A DNA stretch of 64,000 nucleotides from Flocculibacter collagenilyticus (GCF_016469335.1 NZ_CP059888.1:3909579-3973578); one strand, 5' to 3'; positions 1 to 12,687 are shown, numbered from the stretch's first letter. Program-made: numbers and translations. Notes: generated by a model not told the origin, from the letters alone.

Positions 1-1
1 T

Positions 2-277
2 AGAACAAGGTTGAATGACTTTAGTATTGGGATAGAACTGATTGCCACTGAGGACTCTGGATACACTGATGAGCAATATGATGCAGTAAGCCAATTATCG
101 CACCTTCTCGCGCAACAATTCCCCATCAGCAGTATTGTTGGCCACGTACACATTGCTCCTGATAGAAAGTCAGATCCTTGGCAATTTGATTGGAGTAGAT
201 TTAATCAGCAGCTCATTGAAAAAAATATGGGAGATTTAGTGCCTAATCCCCTTCTAAATACTAAGCTTTCACCTTAA
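2..277 (+). CDS. ampD: AmpD, anhydro-muramyl-L-alanine amidase (3' part)
   Basis: This is the C-terminal part of the cytoplasmic amidase that cleaves 1,6-anhydroMurNAc from its peptide during peptidoglycan recycling. The reading frame is open to the left edge of the window, so the 5' end is missing; an apparent TTG at 11 is internal. The visible sequence carries the AmpD-typical stretches NDFSIGIEL, GYTDEQY and GHVHIAPDRKSDPW, which include the zinc-ligand His and the substrate-site Lys/Asp of the amidase_2 fold near the C-terminus. About 91 residues are present of a usual 180 or so. A hairpin without a T-run overlaps the stop codon (269-307). Identification is by recalled family similarity and is firm. 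Confidence 0.9.
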   Translation, partial: RTRLNDFSIGIELIATEDSGYTDEQYDAVSQLSHLLAQQFPISSIVGHVHIAPDRKSDPWQFDWSRFNQQLIEKNMGDLVPNPLLNTKLSP

Positions 278-307
278 AGTTTAATGCTTAATTAGACTTC
301 AAGGTGA
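269..307 (+). terminator. Possible hairpin at the ampD 3' end
   Basis: Arms TCACCTTAAAGT (269-280) and ACTTCAAGGTGA (296-307) pair over 12 positions with one mismatch and a 15-nt loop. The left arm contains the ampD stop codon. There is no T-run after it, so it is a weak intrinsic terminator at best and may be an mRNA 3'-end stabiliser. Confidence 0.35.
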
Positions 308-361
308 GAAACAGGTTGTAAGTAAATTTAATGACTTTCTCTAGCCAGACACATTCATGTG

Positions 362-847
362 TTAGTCAATAATACTGGCAGCTTCTAAAGTTGCATCTAA
401 ACCTTGGGTAGCGCGAGGGAATGCGGCGGGATCTGTCATGCCTTGTTCGTTCGTCATGTCTCTGATATTTTTTTGTATCGTTATGATGGCAAATAATGAG
501 AGCACAAACGACATCCCATAAAAGCCTTTTTCACTTAATAGCATTGTCGCATTTATAAGCCCAACCACTAAAAGAGCAATCGCTGAAGAAAATGCAAACC
601 AACACATCCCAGCAAATATATTCGTAACAGGAATACCCTCTTCTTTATCTCTAATCGTTTTTTGTAATGTAACAGCAGCAAACATTGCTAATAAAAAAAC
701 GGCAAAATAATAGCCTTTTTCATTCAACTCTAACGTCGCGTTCCAAAGTCCGATTAAGTAGCCAAGCACACCTATTGCCAATGCGCCCCATGAAGCAAAA
801 ATATAAGCAGCGGTTGGTTTATTAATATTAGAATTGTTTAAATGCAT
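362..847 (-). CDS. yiaA: YiaA/YiaB-family inner membrane protein
   Basis: Small integral membrane protein of unknown function. It contains two copies of the YiaAB two-helix unit: GLWNATLELNEKGYYFAV in the first half and GLINATMLLSEKGFYGMSF in the second, each followed by a short basic segment (QKTIRDK and QKNIRDM). Four membrane helices are expected. The resemblance to E. coli YiaA is close along the whole length. I chose the start at 847 (161 aa) because AAGGAT lies about 9 bases upstream. The longer frame to 946 has no such site. The IS element lies about 210 bp upstream and may have altered its promoter region. Confidence 0.8.
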   Translation of the reverse strand: MHLNNSNINKPTAAYIFASWGALAIGVLGYLIGLWNATLELNEKGYYFAVFLLAMFAAVTLQKTIRDKEEGIPVTNIFAGMCWFAFSSAIALLVVGLINATMLLSEKGFYGMSFVLSLFAIITIQKNIRDMTNEQGMTDPAAFPRATQGLDATLEAASIID

Positions 848-1050
848 TTGAAGTTCATCCTTATTGTTAGTTAATTTCATCCCTGTACGAGTAGCTTTTG
901 ATACGTACCGTACTGCGGTTAAATATATGCTATTTAATATAAGCATCTATAATCCTGTAATTGTGAATTTCCATTTAACTATGTTAATAATATTCGCAGG
1001 CTTTTTATCACGACTACAGGGTTTATTCAATAACGTTGCATATTAGAAGC

Positions 1051-1060
1051 GCGTTACTGT
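1051..1060 (+). repeat. Left target-site duplication of the IS element
   Basis: GCGTTACTGT directly precedes the left inverted repeat and is repeated exactly at 2280-2289. A 10-bp duplication fits ISAs1-family transposition. Confidence 0.9.
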
Positions 1061-2279
1061 CAGGGCAAGATCATTATAAATTGAACTAAATGATATTTTC
1101 ATGATCAGAGCAGGAAATAATAACTACAGGTTTCCTAGCATGACCAACAACTTCATCACTTACTTTTCCATCATAGAAGACCCGCGAATAGACCGTTGTA
1201 AAAAGCATGAGTTGATAGATATTTTATTTTTATCTATCTGTGCCGTGCTATCAGGCGCAGAAGGCTGGGAAGATATCGAAGATTTCGGACATGTAAAAGT
1301 TGACTGGTTAAAGCGTTATCTCCCCTTTGCAAATGGTATTCCCAAGCATGACACCATAGCCCGAGTAATGAGCCGTTTAGACCCTGTAGCCATTCAAACC
1401 AGCTTTATCAATTGGGTAAATGAAATCGCCGAGCAAGTGAATGGCGAAGTTATCGCCATTGATGGAAAAACCGCTCGTAGAAGCTTCACAACCAAAGACA
1501 GAAAGAACCCGTTGCATATGGTCAGTGCATGGAGTTGTGGCAATGGTCTGGTACTAGGACAACAAAAAGTAGATGATAAATCCAATGAGATAACAGCTAT
1601 CCCCAAGCTGCTGGATTTACTTGATGTAAAAGGTGCAACCGTTACGTTAGACGCTATGGGATGTCAGCACGCAATTACAAAGAAAATTCAATCCAAAGGT
1701 GCTGATTACGTCATTGCACTAAAAGGCAATCAAAGTACACTCAATGAAGAGGTTCAAGCATGGTTTCATAAGTGCCACAGAGAAAAACTCGTTAACACAG
1801 CTCATAGTATTTATGCGCACATTGACAGCGGCCATGGTCGAATAGAAGAAAGAACGTGTACCCAATTGGAAATTGATAACAATTGGATAACCGATAATGA
1901 AAACTGGAGCAGTATTCAAACGGTCGTCAGTGTAGAGTCTAAGCGTCATATTGGAGATAAAATGACTTCCGAAACGCGTTATTACATCAGCTCATTGGGG
2001 CTAAATGCAGAGCGATTAAATGGCATAATTCGCAATCACTGGGGCGTTGAAAACTGCTTACACTGGACGCTAGATATGACATTCCATGAAGACGATTCAC
2101 GTATTAGGCGGGGCAATGCAGCCGAAGTCATGAGCGCATTTAGAAAATTGGCGTTGAATATTGTGAAAACAGATACAACAAAAAAAGCCAGCATGAAGCG
2201 AAAGCTAAAAATGGCGGCATTAGATGATGATTTTAGAGCTGAACTACTTGTAAGGGGAAATTAAAATGCTCTTGCCCTG
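1061..2279 (+). mobile_element. Complete ISAs1-family insertion sequence (1219 bp)
   Basis: The element is bounded by imperfect terminal inverted repeats of about 22 bp that start CAGGGCAAGA (left, 1061 onward; right, read backwards from 2279). The first 10 bases are identical and mismatches appear only further in. It contains one transposase gene filling nearly all its length. Exact 10-bp direct repeats flank it at 1051-1060 and 2280-2289. Intact ends, open transposase and perfect duplication indicate a recent, probably still mobile insertion. It sits between yiaA and a small membrane-protein gene and interrupts no recognisable reading frame. Confidence 0.93.
1101..2264 (+). CDS. ISAs1-family (DDE) transposase
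   Basis: Cut-and-paste transposase of 387 aa, full length for the family. N-terminal ITYFSIIEDPRI and HELIDILFLSICAVLSGAEGWEDIE are typical of the ISAs1 (H-repeat-associated protein) family. The catalytic acidic residues are visible as AIDGKT (first D), TLDAMGCQ (second D) and NHWGVENCLHWTLDMTFHED (E). The start is uncertain: ATG at 1101, or an in-frame ATG at 1140 (MTNNF) that resembles other family starts. The stop codon lies inside the right inverted repeat. No frameshift or truncation is seen. Confidence 0.93.
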   Translation: MIRAGNNNYRFPSMTNNFITYFSIIEDPRIDRCKKHELIDILFLSICAVLSGAEGWEDIEDFGHVKVDWLKRYLPFANGIPKHDTIARVMSRLDPVAIQTSFINWVNEIAEQVNGEVIAIDGKTARRSFTTKDRKNPLHMVSAWSCGNGLVLGQQKVDDKSNEITAIPKLLDLLDVKGATVTLDAMGCQHAITKKIQSKGADYVIALKGNQSTLNEEVQAWFHKCHREKLVNTAHSIYAHIDSGHGRIEERTCTQLEIDNNWITDNENWSSIQTVVSVESKRHIGDKMTSETRYYISSLGLNAERLNGIIRNHWGVENCLHWTLDMTFHEDDSRIRRGNAAEVMSAFRKLALNIVKTDTTKKASMKRKLKMAALDDDFRAELLVRGN

Positions 2280-2289
2280 GCGTTACTGT
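2280..2289 (+). repeat. Right target-site duplication of the IS element
   Basis: GCGTTACTGT follows directly after the right end CCCTG and matches 1051-1060 exactly. Confidence 0.9.
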
Positions 2290-2512
2290 TCAAAAAATCA
2301 TTGATGGTAGGATATTTTTACAAAAGCTTTATTGTCGATTTTTATCACAATAATAAAAAAGAGGGGTAGCATGTTTTCAAATACGCATTACCTACAACAA
2401 GAGCGGTGATGGAAGTTGTACTACAACACAGCGCGAGTAAAATTCTACCGTTATTATTCAATTTATGTGCAGCGGTAGTATGTGCTGAAATAGATTGAAG
2501 CTATCTAGTGCT

Positions 2513-2815
2513 TTACTCTAAAAGCTGCAAGTTATCTTTATTCAACATATATCTAGCTGCATAATAATAAACAACATACCAGCCAAATACACCCAACAGT
2601 ATGCCTAAGCCATAACTTCTAACAAACGGCACTAACATAATGCTGACTATCATAAGCGCAATATATGCAACAGCAGTTAACGCTAATACTCTATAAGATT
2701 TCAGCTTTAATTTAACATTGCAATGAGAGCAACGTAAGAAAAATGGAAACCAGCAAAGTGTCATACTCAATGGCTGAATGGTGCCATTACATTTTGGGCA
2801 ATTTTCTGGACTCAT
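2513..2815 (-). CDS. Small zinc-ribbon membrane protein, unknown function
   Basis: I do not recognise a named family. The 100-aa protein begins with two CxxC pairs (CPKC at about residues 7-10 and CSHC at about 29-32), the layout of a short zinc ribbon. Two hydrophobic segments follow (about 43-65 and 68-90) that should be membrane helices. Its start is ATG at 2815 with GGAG about 11 bases upstream. It ends about 550 bp from atpC and reads in the same direction, but the atpC terminator and opposite flank suggest it is a separate unit. A metal-binding or redox sensing role is only a guess. Confidence 0.6.
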   Translation of the reverse strand: MSPENCPKCNGTIQPLSMTLCWFPFFLRCSHCNVKLKLKSYRVLALTAVAYIALMIVSIMLVPFVRSYGLGILLGVFGWYVVYYYAARYMLNKDNLQLLE

Positions 2816-3012
2816 TAGCGATTGGCTCCACTACTAATAAGAATAGATCAACAAACGTTGTCACAGTGTATTGCGAGTGTTTAACAGATGCAAACTCAAC
2901 GCATAGCACCAAAGCACGAATATAAGCTCCAAACAAACCATGTGCGCATGTTTTGTTAAGTAATTCTCATTCATCCACTTATTTGCTTTAGCACCCATTT
3001 GCTGACAGGCAT

Positions 3013-3040
3013 AAAAAAACCCAGCAACTGCTGGGCTTTT
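3013..3040 (-). terminator. Rho-independent terminator of the atp operon
   Basis: CCCAGC (3020-3025), loop AACT, GCTGGG (3030-3035). On the minus strand a seven-T run follows the stem, 25 bp past the atpC stop. The + strand also has CTTTT after the stem, so it may work in both directions. Confidence 0.85.
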
Positions 3041-3064
3041 GTATTTATTTGGATGATTAAGCGA

Positions 3065-3490
3065 TTAACCTATTTGCTTTTTCAACTTATTGATAACTCT
3101 AAGTTGAGCAATAGCTTGCGCTAGCTCAGATGCAGCTTCAGCATAGTTAAAATCGTTTGAAGGGTTAGCAATTAACTCTTCAGCATTTTTCTTAGCTTCT
3201 AGTGCCGCTGCTTCATCTAGATCCGTAGCACGTGTAGCTACATCAGCTAGTACCGATACATTACCAGGTTGAACTTCTAAAATTCCTCCCGCAATGTAAA
3301 TCAGCTCTTCAACACCGTGCTGCTTAACCAAGCGAACCATTCCAGGTTTAAGGGCAGTCAAAAGAGGTGCGTGACCAGGATAAATACCTAAATCACCTTC
3401 GCTACCAGTGACCTGGATAGTCTCAACACGACCAGAAAAAATGTTCTGTTCCGCGCTTACTACATCCAGATGTACAGTCATAGCCGCCAT
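3065..3490 (-). CDS. atpC: F1Fo ATP synthase epsilon subunit
   Basis: Epsilon subunit of the F1 central stalk, 141 aa (E. coli 139). It joins gamma to the c-ring and inhibits ATP hydrolysis through its C-terminal helices. Diagnostic stretches include [39 protein letters not shown] and [16 protein letters not shown] (N-terminal beta sandwich, residues 1-85). The C-terminal two-helix domain ([16 protein letters not shown] onward) is complete. Last gene of the operon, 20 bp after atpD and directly before a terminator. Confidence 0.97.
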   Translation of the reverse strand: MAAMTVHLDVVSAEQNIFSGRVETIQVTGSEGDLGIYPGHAPLLTALKPGMVRLVKQHGVEELIYIAGGILEVQPGNVSVLADVATRATDLDEAAALEAKKNAEELIANPSNDFNYAEAASELAQAIAQLRVINKLKKQIG

Positions 3491-3510
3491 TCAAACCTCC
3501 TACAGGTTAA

Positions 3511-4914
<1,404 letters not shown>

Positions 4915-4934
4915 TTAAAATACTTTACCTTTGC

Positions 4935-5795
4935 TTACACCGAAGCCGCGCCGCTAACAATTTCAGAAATTTCCTGAGTAATTGCTGCTTGACGAGCTTT
5001 GTTGTATACCAGTTGCAAGTCATCAATTAAGTTGCCTGCATTATCGGTTGCAGCTTTCATCGCAACCATTCGAGCCGCTTGCTCTGACGCAGCGTTCTCG
5101 ACTACACCTTGGTATACTTGAGATTCAACATAACGAATTAATAATGCGTCCAAAATATGTTTTGGATCCGGTTCGTAAATGTAATCCCAACGGTGGGCCA
5201 ATTGTTCATCTTCTGCCTTTGGCAAAGGTAATAGCTGATCGATCGTTGGTTCTTGCTTCATGGTATTTACAAATTTATTGTATACCACAAATAAGCGGTC
5301 AATCTTGCCTTCGTCAAATGCTTGTAACATCACGCGTACAGCACCAACTACATCTTGTACAGATGGCGCATCGCCTAAGCCAGACTTTGCAGCTACCACA
5401 TTACCACCAAAACGACTAAAAAAGCCTGATGCTTTTGAGCCGATAGCGGCGAAATCTATTTCAACGCCACTGTCTTGGTAATGTTTAATATCTTTTGCAG
5501 CTGCTTTGAATTCATTTGTATTCAAGCCACCACATAAGCCGCGATCTGACGAAATTATGATATAACCTACACGCTTAACCTCACGCTCTTCCAAATATGG
5601 ATGGCGATATTCAAGGTTACCTTGCGCGATATGACCGATCACTTTACGCATGTTTTCTGCATACGGACGGCTTGAAGCCATACGTTCTTGCGCCTTTTTC
5701 ATTTTTGACGCAGCAACCATTTCCATAGCGCTAGTGATCTTTTGAGTATTCTTAATACTCCCGATCTTGGTTTTTATCTCTTTACCGCCGGCCAT
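4935..5795 (-). CDS. atpG: F1Fo ATP synthase gamma subunit
   Basis: Rotor shaft of F1, 286 aa (E. coli 287). The N-terminal helix [32 protein letters not shown] and the C-terminal helix [29 protein letters not shown], which form the coiled-coil axle, are conserved. The central Rossmann-like part contains [11 protein letters not shown]. It sits between atpA (55-bp gap) and atpD. Confidence 0.97.
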   Translation of the reverse strand: MAGGKEIKTKIGSIKNTQKITSAMEMVAASKMKKAQERMASSRPYAENMRKVIGHIAQGNLEYRHPYLEEREVKRVGYIIISSDRGLCGGLNTNEFKAAAKDIKHYQDSGVEIDFAAIGSKASGFFSRFGGNVVAAKSGLGDAPSVQDVVGAVRVMLQAFDEGKIDRLFVVYNKFVNTMKQEPTIDQLLPLPKAEDEQLAHRWDYIYEPDPKHILDALLIRYVESQVYQGVVENAASEQAARMVAMKAATDNAGNLIDDLQLVYNKARQAAITQEISEIVSGAASV

Positions 5796-5850
5796 GACTA
5801 TTTCTCCGAAACGTTAATAGGTGACAACTTACATTGCCACCTAAGGTTAA

Positions 5851-7392
5851 TTACCAAGTTTGAGTAGCCTTAAATTTCTCAATACCTTCTTTAAGACTTG
5901 CTTCAATCTCGCCGTTGTAATTACCAGTTTCGTTAATGTTAGCCATTAGCTCAGCATATTCACTGTTCATGAATGAAAGAAGCGCACCTTCGAAGTCCTG
6001 AATTTTGTCATTCTGAACGTCGTTCATGTAGCCTTTTTCAACAGCGAAGATAGAAACGCCCATGTCAGCAACTGACATTGGTGCAAATTGCTTCTGCTTC
6101 ATTAATTCGGTAACACGTTGACCATGCTCTAATTGTGCACGAGTCGCATCATCAAGATCAGAAGCGAACTGAGCAAATGCTGCAAGTTCACGATACTGTG
6201 CTAGTGCTAGACGGATACCACCACCTAGTTTCTTGATGATTTTAGTTTGCGCTGCACCACCAACACGAGATACTGAGATACCCGCATTCACAGCAGGACG
6301 AATACCTGCGTTGAATAAGTCAGTTTCAAGGAAGATTTGACCATCAGTAATTGAAATTACGTTAGTAGGTACGAATGCAGAAACGTCACCAGCTTGTGTT
6401 TCAATGATTGGTAGTGCAGTTAATGAACCTGTCTTACCTTTCACTTCACCTTTTGTGTACGCTTCAACGTAGTGCTCGTTTACACGAGATGCACGCTCTA
6501 GAAGACGTGAGTGAAGATAGAAAACATCACCAGGGTATGCTTCACGACCTGGCGGACGACGAAGAAGTAGTGAAATTTGACGATACGCAACAGCTTGCTT
6601 AGACAAGTCATCGTATACGATTAACGCGTCTTCACCACGGTCACGGAAGTATTCACCCATTGTACAACCAGCATACGGCGCTAAGAATTGAAGCGCAGCT
6701 GATTCAGACGCAGAAGATGCAACAACGATTGTGTGCTCTAATGCACCGTGCTCTTCTAGTTTACGTACAACGTTTGCAATAGTAGACGCTTTCTGACCAA
6801 CAGCTACATACACACATTTAACGCCAGTACCTTTTTGGTTGATAATGGCATCGATTGCAAGTGCTGTTTTACCTGTTTGACGGTCACCGATGATAAGCTC
6901 ACGCTGACCACGACCTACAGGGATCATAGAGTCGATAGATTTGTAACCAATTTGTACTGGCTGATCTACTGATTGACGCTCGATTACACCCGGAGCAATT
7001 TTCTCAACAGGTTGGAATCCGTCAGAATCAATAGGGCCTTTACCATCGATTGGTTGACCTAGTGTGTTTACAACACGACCTAATAAGTTACGACCTACTG
7101 GTACTTCAAGAATACGACCAGTAGAGTGAACTTTTTGACCTTCTTGCAAATCAGCGTAAGGTCCCATTACAACAGCACCTACTGAGTCACGCTCAAGGTT
7201 TAGTGCCATTGCAAAACGGTTGCCAGGAAGCTCGATCATCTCACCTTGCATACAGTCAGCTAGACCGTGAATGCGGATGATACCGTCAGTTACAGATACG
7301 ATAGTACCTTCGTTACGAGCTTCACTAACAACTTCAAACTGCTCAATACGTTGTTTGATCAGTTCAGCAATTTCAGTGGAATTCAGTTGCAT
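5851..7392 (-). CDS. atpA: F1Fo ATP synthase alpha subunit
   Basis: Non-catalytic nucleotide-binding subunit of F1, 513 aa, the same length as in E. coli. It starts [21 protein letters not shown] (delta-binding N-terminus). The P-loop is GDRQTGKTA (about 169-177), and the conserved arginine-finger region is [12 protein letters not shown] (about 373). Full length with no disruption. It follows atpH by 13 bp. Confidence 0.98.
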   Translation of the reverse strand: MQLNSTEIAELIKQRIEQFEVVSEARNEGTIVSVTDGIIRIHGLADCMQGEMIELPGNRFAMALNLERDSVGAVVMGPYADLQEGQKVHSTGRILEVPVGRNLLGRVVNTLGQPIDGKGPIDSDGFQPVEKIAPGVIERQSVDQPVQIGYKSIDSMIPVGRGQRELIIGDRQTGKTALAIDAIINQKGTGVKCVYVAVGQKASTIANVVRKLEEHGALEHTIVVASSASESAALQFLAPYAGCTMGEYFRDRGEDALIVYDDLSKQAVAYRQISLLLRRPPGREAYPGDVFYLHSRLLERASRVNEHYVEAYTKGEVKGKTGSLTALPIIETQAGDVSAFVPTNVISITDGQIFLETDLFNAGIRPAVNAGISVSRVGGAAQTKIIKKLGGGIRLALAQYRELAAFAQFASDLDDATRAQLEHGQRVTELMKQKQFAPMSVADMGVSIFAVEKGYMNDVQNDKIQDFEGALLSFMNSEYAELMANINETGNYNGEIEASLKEGIEKFKATQTW

Positions 7393-7405
7393 GCTCTTTC
7401 CCCAA

Positions 7406-7939
7406 TTATGATTGCAGTGTATCGGCTAAACGATTTAATTTGCCGCGAATAGATCCATCAATAACAGTGTCGCCGGCTCTGATTACCATGCCGCCAACTA
7501 CAGTAGGATCTACACTGCAATTCAGCTTAACTTTGCGTGCGAGACGATGCTCTAGCGCAGCACTTAATTTATCCTGTTGTGCATCACTTAAAGTGGTTGC
7601 AGATGCTACATCTACAGTTACTTCTTTTTCATATTCAGCTTTTAATTCAGCAAACATGTCAGCGACACCAGGTAGTGCTGGTAGACGTCCATTTTCAGCC
7701 ATTACTTTAATTAAGTTCTGGCCGTGTTCGTTGAGCTGCTCTCCACAAATTTGAATAAATGTTCCAGACATTTTATCAGGAGAGGCAGCACCATTAATAA
7801 ATTGAACCATAGCTTCATTTTTAGCTACTTCAGATGCAAAAACCAGCATCTCTAACCATTTATCAATAGCGCCCTGCTCAACAGCAAAATCAAATGCTGC
7901 TTTAGCATAAGGACGAGCAACGGTAGTCAATTCAGACAT
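7406..7939 (-). CDS. atpH: F1Fo ATP synthase delta subunit
   Basis: Peripheral-stalk subunit that ties the b dimer to the top of F1. The start at 7939 gives 177 aa, equal to E. coli AtpH, and puts AGGAG 9 bases upstream. An ATG two codons earlier (7945) would lie too close to that site. N-terminal [18 protein letters not shown] and C-terminal [25 protein letters not shown] are typical. It lies 14 bp after atpF. Confidence 0.96.
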   Translation of the reverse strand: MSELTTVARPYAKAAFDFAVEQGAIDKWLEMLVFASEVAKNEAMVQFINGAASPDKMSGTFIQICGEQLNEHGQNLIKVMAENGRLPALPGVADMFAELKAEYEKEVTVDVASATTLSDAQQDKLSAALEHRLARKVKLNCSVDPTVVGGMVIRAGDTVIDGSIRGKLNRLADTLQS

Positions 7940-7953
7940 GCTCATTCTCTCCT

Positions 7954-8424
7954 TTATAGCTCAGCAACAAGTTTTTCAACAATGTCGCTATGCGCAGCTT
8001 CGTCAATTTGACGCTCAAGAATCTTCTCCGCACCAGCAACAGCTAACACTGCAACTTGTTTACGTAAATCTTCTTTTGCACGATTTCTTTCGGCTTCAAT
8101 CTCAGCGTGACCTTGAGCAATGATTTTCTCACGCTCTTCTTGGCCGCGTTGCGACTCTTCATCAACAATTTGCGTACCACGCTTTTTAGCTTGTTCGATG
8201 ATTTCTGCCGCTTGCTGTTTCGCTTCTTTCAGCTTCTCAGCTGCTTTTTCTTGAGCCAACTGAAGGTCTTTTTCAGCACGATCTGTCGCTGCTAAACCTT
8301 CTTCAATTTTCTTTTGGCGCTCTTCAATTGCTCCAATGAGTGGTGGCCACACAAACTTCATGCAGAACCAAACAAACACTATAAATGCAATTAATTCACC
8401 CAATAGAGTGGCGTTGATATTCAC
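7954..8424 (-). CDS. atpF: F1Fo ATP synthase subunit b
   Basis: Membrane-anchored peripheral stalk subunit, 156 aa as in E. coli. It begins [29 protein letters not shown], a single membrane helix with the conserved N-terminal Asn, and continues as a long charged helix rich in A, E, K and R that forms the right-handed coiled coil (about 35-140). It precedes atpH by 14 bp. Confidence 0.97.
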   Translation of the reverse strand: MNINATLLGELIAFIVFVWFCMKFVWPPLIGAIEERQKKIEEGLAATDRAEKDLQLAQEKAAEKLKEAKQQAAEIIEQAKKRGTQIVDEESQRGQEEREKIIAQGHAEIEAERNRAKEDLRKQVAVLAVAGAEKILERQIDEAAHSDIVEKLVAEL

Positions 8425-8477
8425 AAGCGCTGCTCCTTAATATGTTAATTGTTCTAAAAAACGCTTTACACTAATGA

Positions 8478-8729
<252 letters not shown>

Positions 8730-8773
8730 TTAAGTTTAAATTGAAAGTTAAAGTTAAATTGTAAAATTATTTA

Positions 8774-9971
<1,198 letters not shown>

Positions 9972-10021
9972 TTTATGTTTAACCTCTGTAATGCCCTGCG
10001 TAACAATTTATTACAAGGCAC

Positions 10022-10060
10022 AAAAAAACTGGCGAAAGTATACTGATTTACGCCAGTTTT
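10022..10060 (-). terminator. Terminator between parB and atpI
   Basis: AAAACTGGCG (10025-10034) pairs with CGCCAGTTTT (10051-10060) across a 16-nt loop. Read on the minus strand, the stem ends in a run of seven T. It separates the mnmG-rsmG-parAB transcripts from the atp operon. Confidence 0.8.
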
Positions 10061-10129
10061 GCAAGGAATAACCGCGCCTTCTCGCACAGTTAATGTTTAC
10101 TTTTCACTCTATCAAGATGCTGATTAATT

Positions 10130-11038
10130 TTAGAAATCTGATTGCTCTTGATTTATTTTAGCGATAATACCGTCAAGCTCTTCTAACGAGGCATAAGAAA
10201 TCACCATTTTACCTTTGCCTTTACGGTTGTAATTAATGTCTACTTTAGCGCCTAAATTCTCTGAAAGCTGTGTTTCTAGTAGTGAAACATCAGGATCTTT
10301 ATCCGTTTTTTGCTTTTCTTCTACTGGTTCTAAAATTTTACGGATCAACTTTTCGGTATCACGTACCGTAAGTGCTTTCGCCACCACCTGACGGGCAATT
10401 GTGGTTTGCTCATCACCCGATAATGCTAATAATGCACGGGCATGCCCCATTTCTAAGTCACCATGCTCTAGTAGTGTTTTTACTTCATCGTTGAGTTGAT
10501 TTAGTCGTAATAAGTTGGTGACCGTTGTACGTGATTTGCCTACCGCATCTGCAGTTTGCTGATGGGTTAATTCAAACTCTTTCATTAGTCGGTCTAACGC
10601 GATGGCTTCTTCCATCGCATTTAAATCTTCACGCTGAATATTTTCAATCAGTGCAATTGCTACTGCGGCTTCGTCTGGCACACTTTTAATTAAACAAGGG
10701 ACAACGTCTAATTGGGCTAATTGTGCCGCGCGCCAGCGACGCTCACCGGCAATAATTTCAAAGTCATTGGGATTGATTTCTCGCACGACTATCGGCTGGA
10801 TCACGCCTTGCGCTTTAATCGAGTTAGCTAAGTCTTCTAACGCGTCCTCAGACATATCTTTGCGTGGCTGATATTTACCAGGCCTTAATTGTTCAACCGG
10901 TAAGTGTTGTAATTCTTGTTGCTTAGGTTCCGTGTGTTCGGCAGCTGCTGGTTGTGCTTCAACCGCTGATTCAGATGGCTTGGCAGATGTTAATAAGGCA
11001 TCTAAGCCTCTGCCAAGGCCACGTTTTTTAACTGACAT
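10130..11038 (-). CDS. parB: Chromosome-partitioning protein ParB
   Basis: CTP-dependent DNA clamp (302 aa) that loads at parS sites and segregates the origin together with ParA. N-terminal region: KKRGLGRGLDALL and, after an Ala/Glu/Gln-rich linker, LPVEQLRPGKYQPRK. CTPase motifs are visible as GERRWRAAQLA and ENIQREDLNAMEEA (about 100-150). The helix-turn-helix follows (THQQTADAVGKSRTTVTNLLRL, about 165). The C-terminal dimerisation part is present. It is co-oriented with parA, 47 bp downstream of it. Confidence 0.97.
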   Translation of the reverse strand: MSVKKRGLGRGLDALLTSAKPSESAVEAQPAAAEHTEPKQQELQHLPVEQLRPGKYQPRKDMSEDALEDLANSIKAQGVIQPIVVREINPNDFEIIAGERRWRAAQLAQLDVVPCLIKSVPDEAAVAIALIENIQREDLNAMEEAIALDRLMKEFELTHQQTADAVGKSRTTVTNLLRLNQLNDEVKTLLEHGDLEMGHARALLALSGDEQTTIARQVVAKALTVRDTEKLIRKILEPVEEKQKTDKDPDVSLLETQLSENLGAKVDINYNRKGKGKMVISYASLEELDGIIAKINQEQSDF

Positions 11039-11085
11039 GTTTTAAACCCTTGTAAAATGCGGTGTGCCGCTTAATCAATCTGCAT

Positions 11086-11880
11086 TTATGCAGATACTGA
11101 GTCTTTTGTTTTTTTAGTTTCTTCGCGGCGAATCATTTCACCCGCTAACGCGAGGTACGCTTTCGCACCTGTCGATGATTTATCGTAATACATCGCCGGA
11201 GCACCAAAACTGGGAGCTTCCGCTAAGCGAACATTACGTGGGATCACCGTGCGGTATACTTTTTCACCAAAATGATGTTTTAGTTGCTCAGACACATCGT
11301 TTGCCAAGCGATTACGCGGATCGTACATGGTGCGCAAAATACCTTCAATTTGCAATGCTGGATTAACAAATGACGCCAGCTGCTCTATGGTATTCATTAA
11401 TGCTGTTAAGCCTTCAAGGGCATAATATTCACACTGCATTGGCACTAATACAGAATCTGCCGCCGCCATTGCATTTACGGTTAGCATATTTAAAGACGGT
11501 GGACAGTCAATAAAAATAAAGTCGTATTCATCTTGCGCGGCTTTTAACGCATTACGTAAACGCACTTCGCGGCCTAGCATTTCCATTAATTTAATTTCAA
11601 CCGCGGTTAAGTCGCTATTACCTGCTACTAAATCGTATTCACCCGAAGTGTCTTTACTAACGACTTGTGCTAATGGTTTTTCTTCAACGAGGAGTTCGTA
11701 ACAGGTTGCAGGAGATTCGTATTTATCAATACCACTACCCATAGTGGCATTACCTTGAGGATCAAGATCGATAAGCAATACTTTACGCTTGGTGGCAGCT
11801 AATGAAGCAGCTAAATTAACTGCTGTGGTTGTTTTTCCAACACCACCTTTTTGATTGGCAATTGCAATTGTTTTTGCCAC
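11086..11880 (-). CDS. parA: Chromosome-partitioning ATPase ParA (Soj)
   Basis: Walker-type ATPase (264 aa) that moves ParB-bound origins. The deviant Walker A motif KGGVGKTTTAVNLAA begins at residue 10; Walker B lies at FIFIDCPPSLNML (about 115-127). GTG is the start codon, with a GGGG-type ribosome site upstream. Its place beside mnmG, rsmG and oriC is the usual one for chromosomal parAB, and E. coli lacks this pair. Confidence 0.97.
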   Translation of the reverse strand: MAKTIAIANQKGGVGKTTTAVNLAASLAATKRKVLLIDLDPQGNATMGSGIDKYESPATCYELLVEEKPLAQVVSKDTSGEYDLVAGNSDLTAVEIKLMEMLGREVRLRNALKAAQDEYDFIFIDCPPSLNMLTVNAMAAADSVLVPMQCEYYALEGLTALMNTIEQLASFVNPALQIEGILRTMYDPRNRLANDVSEQLKHHFGEKVYRTVIPRNVRLAEAPSFGAPAMYYDKSSTGAKAYLALAGEMIRREETKKTKDSVSA

Positions 11881-11963
11881 TGTTACCCCTGATTATTTTG
11901 AAAAGTAGTTGAGCAGACATCCGCTCTAATTATCGTCGTTATATATGATTACAGGTGTTATTT

Positions 11964-12602
11964 TTACTGCTTTTGCAACTGAACTAAATGCCTTTCGCCT
12001 TCCAATTGTGGCACAAACAAATTATTTGTCTGTATCACTGAAACATTTTCCGGTAATTGCGCCATTTCTTGTTCATTAAGCTGGCCTTTCATGGCTAAAA
12101 ATTGCTTACCAGGCTCAATAAGGTGCTGGCACCAATTGACCATATCACTGATAGACGCAAAGGCACGGCTTAAAACTGCATCAAGCGGTATATTTGGCTT
12201 GTAATCTTCAACCCTTGATTGTACAGGCTCAATATTAGTTAATCCAAGCTCTAATTTCACTTGATTTAAAAACCTAACGCGCTTACCTAAGCTATCTAGT
12301 AGCACAAAGTGTTTATCTGGGTTCACGATGGCTAGCGGAATACCCGGTAACCCCGGACCAGTGCCAACATCAATGTAACGCTTTTCGGTAAGATAATCGG
12401 TTACCGCTAAACTGTCCATGATATGTTTTACCAGCATCTCTTCAGGATTGCGTACTGAGGTTAAATTATAAGCTTTGTTCCATTTGTGCAATAAATTTAC
12501 ATAGCCAACTAGTTGAGTAATTTGTGACTCGGTTACTGTGAGTGATGTTTGTTTGATTAAAGCAGTTAATTGCGAGATAAGTGTTGGATCTGAAGAGTTC
12601 AA
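11964..12602 (-). CDS. rsmG: 16S rRNA m7G527 methyltransferase RsmG (GidB)
   Basis: SAM-dependent methyltransferase that makes m7G527 in 16S rRNA, 212 aa. The SAM site is visible as [18 protein letters not shown] and the following [13 protein letters not shown] (about 70-105). The start is TTG at 12602, supported by AAGGAA six bases upstream. It follows mnmG after 85 bp, and a strong stem-loop lies in that gap. Confidence 0.96.
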   Translation of the reverse strand: MNSSDPTLISQLTALIKQTSLTVTESQITQLVGYVNLLHKWNKAYNLTSVRNPEEMLVKHIMDSLAVTDYLTEKRYIDVGTGPGLPGIPLAIVNPDKHFVLLDSLGKRVRFLNQVKLELGLTNIEPVQSRVEDYKPNIPLDAVLSRAFASISDMVNWCQHLIEPGKQFLAMKGQLNEQEMAQLPENVSVIQTNNLFVPQLEGERHLVQLQKQ

Positions 12603-12628
12603 TGGAATTTCCTTGTGACGCTTAAGCT

Positions 12629-12663
12629 TAGTGCAATTAACTTGAACTTAGTTAACTGCACTA
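12629..12663 (-). other. Stem-loop in the mnmG-rsmG spacer
   Basis: Arms 12629-12642 (TAGTGCAATTAACT) and 12650-12663 (AGTTAACTGCACTA) pair over 14 positions with one mismatch and a 7-nt loop. No T-run follows on the minus strand, so it is probably not an intrinsic terminator. It could be an mRNA processing or attenuation element between mnmG and rsmG. Confidence 0.55.
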
Positions 12664-12687
12664 GAGAATCAAAATCAGCAAACGATC

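Noticed and set aside
864..1046. Possible small plus-strand gene opposite the yiaA upstream region
   Set aside because: It overlaps the yiaA leader on the other strand, has no good start signal and looks like no known protein.
2409..2498. Short 29-codon reading frame downstream of the IS element
   Set aside because: No ribosome site at proper spacing, no recognisable homologue, and it overlaps sequence that may be regulatory debris.
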